From Bacteroidota bacterium (GTDB lineage: Bacteria > Bacteroidota > Bacteroidia > Chitinophagales > UBA2359): 16,018 nucleotides of DNA. A model generated the notes under the pieces. It worked only from the letters and a program-made list of their open reading frames with translations, did not search any database and was not told where the DNA came from. Within the stretch, counting starts at the first letter, position 1; each line of letters begins with the position of its first letter. Positions 14,319 through 16,018 of this stretch are shown here, one piece after another. The position numbers and the translations under genes were made by a program. The stretch is from positions 10,668-26,685 of the forward strand of contig JAHDGP010000016.1 of NCBI GenBank assembly GCA_020627525.1. The letters are read 5' to 3'.

Positions 14319-14350
14319 TACTGTTCAAAAACAGTATTGTTTCTTGAACA
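14319..14350 (+). promoter_or_regulatory. Two mutually exclusive hairpins in the mRNA leader
   Basis: TACTGTT (14319-14325) pairs perfectly with AACAGTA (14330-14336). TGTTCAA (14322-14328) pairs perfectly with TTGAACA (14344-14350), and can be extended by CTA/TAG with one bulged C. The two stems share bases 14322-14325, so only one can form at a time. No T tract follows either stem, so an attenuator of the terminator type is not evident. Confidence 0.4.
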
Positions 14351-14383
14351 TAGTATACATTTATTTAACCAAAACTATTACTT

Positions 14384-14857
14384 ATGAAAAAATTAACTCC
14401 TTTCATTTGCACGCTTTGCGTGTGCTTATGTTTCATCAAACAAAATTCAATTTCACAAAACATAACTGACTGCAATGGCGCACTTGACACGCTCGAACTA
14501 CAAAGAAATGGTGCCTTGTTTGGCATTACTGATTTCCCAGTCAATGGAAATGAAAAATATACTTGGTATGATGCCGCAACTAATGGTGTTGTAGCAGAGT
14601 TTATCAACAATCCGTATTTTTCACCAGCAAATAATTCAGCTTATTATGTGATAGTTACTGATCCTGATTTTCCTGATTGTTTTCAGGTTATGGGACCACG
14701 CATAGTTAGTTCTTTAGACGGTTGTTGCGAATTGAATGGAGAACCTCCAATAATCGAATACATTTTAGGATGTACAAATGCAGCCTCTTGTAATTATAAT
14801 GCCAATGCAACCGTAGAGGATGATTCTTGTTTCTTTGGTATTCACCGATTGTCCTGA
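14384..14857 (+). CDS. Secreted Cys-rich/cadherin-like protein, N-terminal part before a frameshift
   Basis: This 157-codon frame begins with a signal peptide (MKKLTPFICTLCVCLCFIKQ, cleavage near residue 25 at SISQ-N). A probable Ig-like exported region follows, then the Cys motif GCTNAASCNYNANATVEDDSC (129-149, given in full only by position beyond its GCT...NYNANAT core), common in surface proteins of marine Bacteroidota. Right after the final Cys of the motif the frame runs into an unrelated tail, GIHRLS, and stops at 14857. The next frame continues the protein sensibly (TDCPDPCNLVYGCT). Removing one base of the GG at 14837-14838, or one T before it, would fuse both parts into about 465 aa. 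A strong promoter lies upstream. Confidence 0.8.
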   Translation: MKKLTPFICTLCVCLCFIKQNSISQNITDCNGALDTLELQRNGALFGITDFPVNGNEKYTWYDAATNGVVAEFINNPYFSPANNSAYYVIVTDPDFPDCFQVMGPRIVSSLDGCCELNGEPPIIEYILGCTNAASCNYNANATVEDDSCFFGIHRLS

Positions 14858-15782
14858 TCCATGTAATCTTGTCTATGGCTGTACTGATCCCAATGCTGAA
14901 AATTATGATGCAAATGCTACTTGTGATAATGGAGCTTGCTATTTTATCAATCAAGAAATCCCAACTTACTGCATTGGTCCAGTTCAGCATTTAGACATTT
15001 GTTTAGATATGGATAACATAAGCATTTTAGATGCAGTTTCAACTTTTGATTGCAGTATTAATATCACGGAACAACAGTGTATTAATTATGTGCCTTTACC
15101 TGGTTTAGAGGTGCTAGGCATGGACACAATTCACATTGATTACTGTAGCAATATCACAGACGATTGTAATTCAATAATTGTAGCTGTAAACATTGGAGAC
15201 TGTGGCGGTTCATTGACACCAATTACAAAAGATGACCAGGCAATGACAATAAATGAAAGCATTACAATTGATCTTACCGCTAATGATTCAGATCCAGATG
15301 GAAACTATTTGGATTTTTGTTTACAAAGTGGTGATGGTATGCCCAACATGGGCGGTTCTGTCATTTTTAATGATGATGGTACGGTTAATTACACCCCTCC
15401 GTCCAATTTTAGCGGGATTGATGTTTTTAGTTATACCGTTTGTGATGCCACTGGAAATAATTCTACAGCACTTGTATATGTTACAGTTGAGAATCCCAAT
15501 GCTTGCTTTAACGATGTAATACATTGTGTAAAACCATTTCCTGCAGATGTATCTGAGGTTTGTTTTGAGTTTTGCAATAGTGAAATTGGTTATGATAATT
15601 TGTCTTACGACATTTACTATTTTTCTTGTTCAATTAATGCAGATGCAAACTGCTTTACATTTAGACCTTTACCAGGTTTTAATCAATCAAATGTCCTGAC
15701 AGTTGAAGGATGCACTCCTGATGGTTCTGTATGTGAAACGGTAAATATAGTATTTGAAGTTTCAAGTGATTGCCCGAATTAA
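14820..15782 (+). CDS. Secreted Cys-rich/cadherin-like protein, C-terminal part after the frameshift
   Basis: This frame is almost certainly the continuation of the protein starting at 14384. Its own ATG at 14820 lies inside the previous part's Cys motif and gives no signal peptide, and recognisable protein begins only at FTDCPDPC (about 14841). A second Cys motif, GCTDPNAENYDANAT (14877 on), is followed by a Cys-rich module (about 14960-15200) ending PLPGLEV...CNSIIVAVNIGDC. Next is a cadherin-like/Big_9 domain (about 15213-15495) with ANDSDPDG, DGTVNYTPPSNFSG and DVFSYTVCD. A second Cys-rich module with the same SINxxxxCxxxxPLPGF pattern follows to the end. These domains act in adhesion or structural surface proteins. 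No T9SS sorting domain is present at the C-terminus (it ends VSSDCPN), so the export route after the Sec step is unclear. Confidence 0.75.
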   Translation: MILVSLVFTDCPDPCNLVYGCTDPNAENYDANATCDNGACYFINQEIPTYCIGPVQHLDICLDMDNISILDAVSTFDCSINITEQQCINYVPLPGLEVLGMDTIHIDYCSNITDDCNSIIVAVNIGDCGGSLTPITKDDQAMTINESITIDLTANDSDPDGNYLDFCLQSGDGMPNMGGSVIFNDDGTVNYTPPSNFSGIDVFSYTVCDATGNNSTALVYVTVENPNACFNDVIHCVKPFPADVSEVCFEFCNSEIGYDNLSYDIYYFSCSINADANCFTFRPLPGFNQSNVLTVEGCTPDGSVCETVNIVFEVSSDCPN

Positions 15783-15792
15783 CATTTTTAAG

Positions 15793-15897
15793 TAAGTGAT
15801 AAGATCAAATTAACATACATAAATAATTTTTATAAAATGCTAATTATCAAAATTTTGAATTATATTTTGATGGTTATTAAATTGGTCTTATCACTTA
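15793..15897. repeat. 105-bp nested inverted repeat
   Basis: The outer arms, 15793-15813 and 15877-15897, are 21 nt each and match at 19 positions, with one of the two differences being a possible G-U pair on the plus-strand RNA. The outermost 12 bases (TAAGTGATAAGA / TCTTATCACTTA) are perfect. The 63-nt interior holds a second stem, ATCAAAAT (15846-15853) with ATTTTGAT (15864-15871), overlapping a perfect 12-bp palindrome TCAAAATTTTGA. The right arm ends 4 nt before the ATG at 15902. It may be a bidirectional terminator, a MITE-like element or a leader structure masking the downstream start. Confidence 0.65.
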
Positions 15898-15901
15898 TTA
15901 T

Positions 15902-16018
15902 ATGGATTATAAAATCATTGCCAAAAAAATTATCCATCTTCAAAACGAAGATTTAAAACTTAGGGATAAACTCATTAACAATGGAACACTATCTGATGGA
16001 TACAATACTGAAATGGCA
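15902..16018 (+). CDS. Partial gene at the right edge, probably a DUF6624-type protein
   Basis: An ATG at 15902 opens a frame that runs 39 codons to the window edge without a stop. It reads MDYKIIAKKIIHLQNEDLKL, then RDKLINNGTLSDGYNTEMA. The pattern of a basic amphipathic helix followed by L-R-x-x-L-I-x-x-G-x-L-x-x-G-Y-x-x-E-M is the N-terminal signature I associate with DUF6624 proteins of Bacteroidota, whose function is unknown. Only the start is visible, so the assignment is tentative. The large inverted repeat ends directly upstream and would place much of the ribosome-loading region in a hairpin. Confidence 0.6.
   Translation, partial: MDYKIIAKKIIHLQNEDLKLRDKLINNGTLSDGYNTEMA

Noticed and set aside
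1..16018. CRISPR arrays, tRNA or rRNA genes, insertion sequences, phage or defence modules
   Set aside because: No spaced direct repeats of CRISPR length, no cloverleaf or rRNA-like sequence that I could recognise, and no transposase, integrase or defence nuclease other than the PIN remnant.

Overview
The window comes from an AT-rich member of the Bacteroidota, probably a marine or Saprospiria-like lineage. Four signs point there. One secreted protein ends in a type IX secretion (T9SS) C-terminal sorting domain with a YPNP motif. Another carries the GCT-x-N-Y Cys-rich motif common in this phylum. Several genes have TAnnTTTG -7 promoter boxes and no Shine-Dalgarno sequence. A CrtD-type carotenoid desaturase is present. 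I see no rRNA, tRNA, CRISPR array, transposase or phage module.

Layout. Positions 1-258 hold two near-identical 90-bp copies of a repeat with a 168-bp period, running off the left edge. Next comes a cytoplasmic YD-like repeat protein (281-1135, +). Convergent to it is a large secreted beta-helix protein (1244-3880, -) with chlamydial-Pmp-like FxxN/GGA[IV] repeats, two fibronectin III domains and a T9SS tail. A hairpin-rich divergent gap (3881-4219) separates it from a UPF1/DNA2-like SF1 helicase (4220-6136, +). A non-coding AT-rich stretch (6137-6629) follows, then a CCA-adding enzyme with an HD domain (6630-8063, -), a patatin-like lipase (8290-9099, +), and a toxin-antitoxin locus with an intact antitoxin but a PIN toxin cut off after 36 codons (9167-9555, +).

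From 9602 to 14120 four minus-strand genes lie head to tail. In transcription order they are crtD (carotenoid desaturase), a SpoIIM-family membrane protein, and two paralogous polytopic membrane proteins that share the same N-terminal and C-terminal signatures. Gaps of 49, 92 and 64 nt allow one transcript, but a TAnnTTTG box directly before the SpoIIM gene suggests that the three membrane genes can also be transcribed separately.

The right end holds a secreted Cys-rich/cadherin-like protein split by an apparent +1 frameshift near 14837 (14384-15782, +), a long nested inverted repeat (15793-15897), and the first 39 codons of a probable DUF6624-type gene that leaves the window.

The genes do not form one obvious pathway. 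The points most worth a second look are the edge repeat, the T9SS/Pmp-like hybrid, the crippled toxin locus, the SpoIIM plus paralogous membrane protein cluster, very short mRNA leaders at several genes, and structured DNA in the gaps at 3998-4160, 6182-6265, 14319-14350 and 15793-15897.
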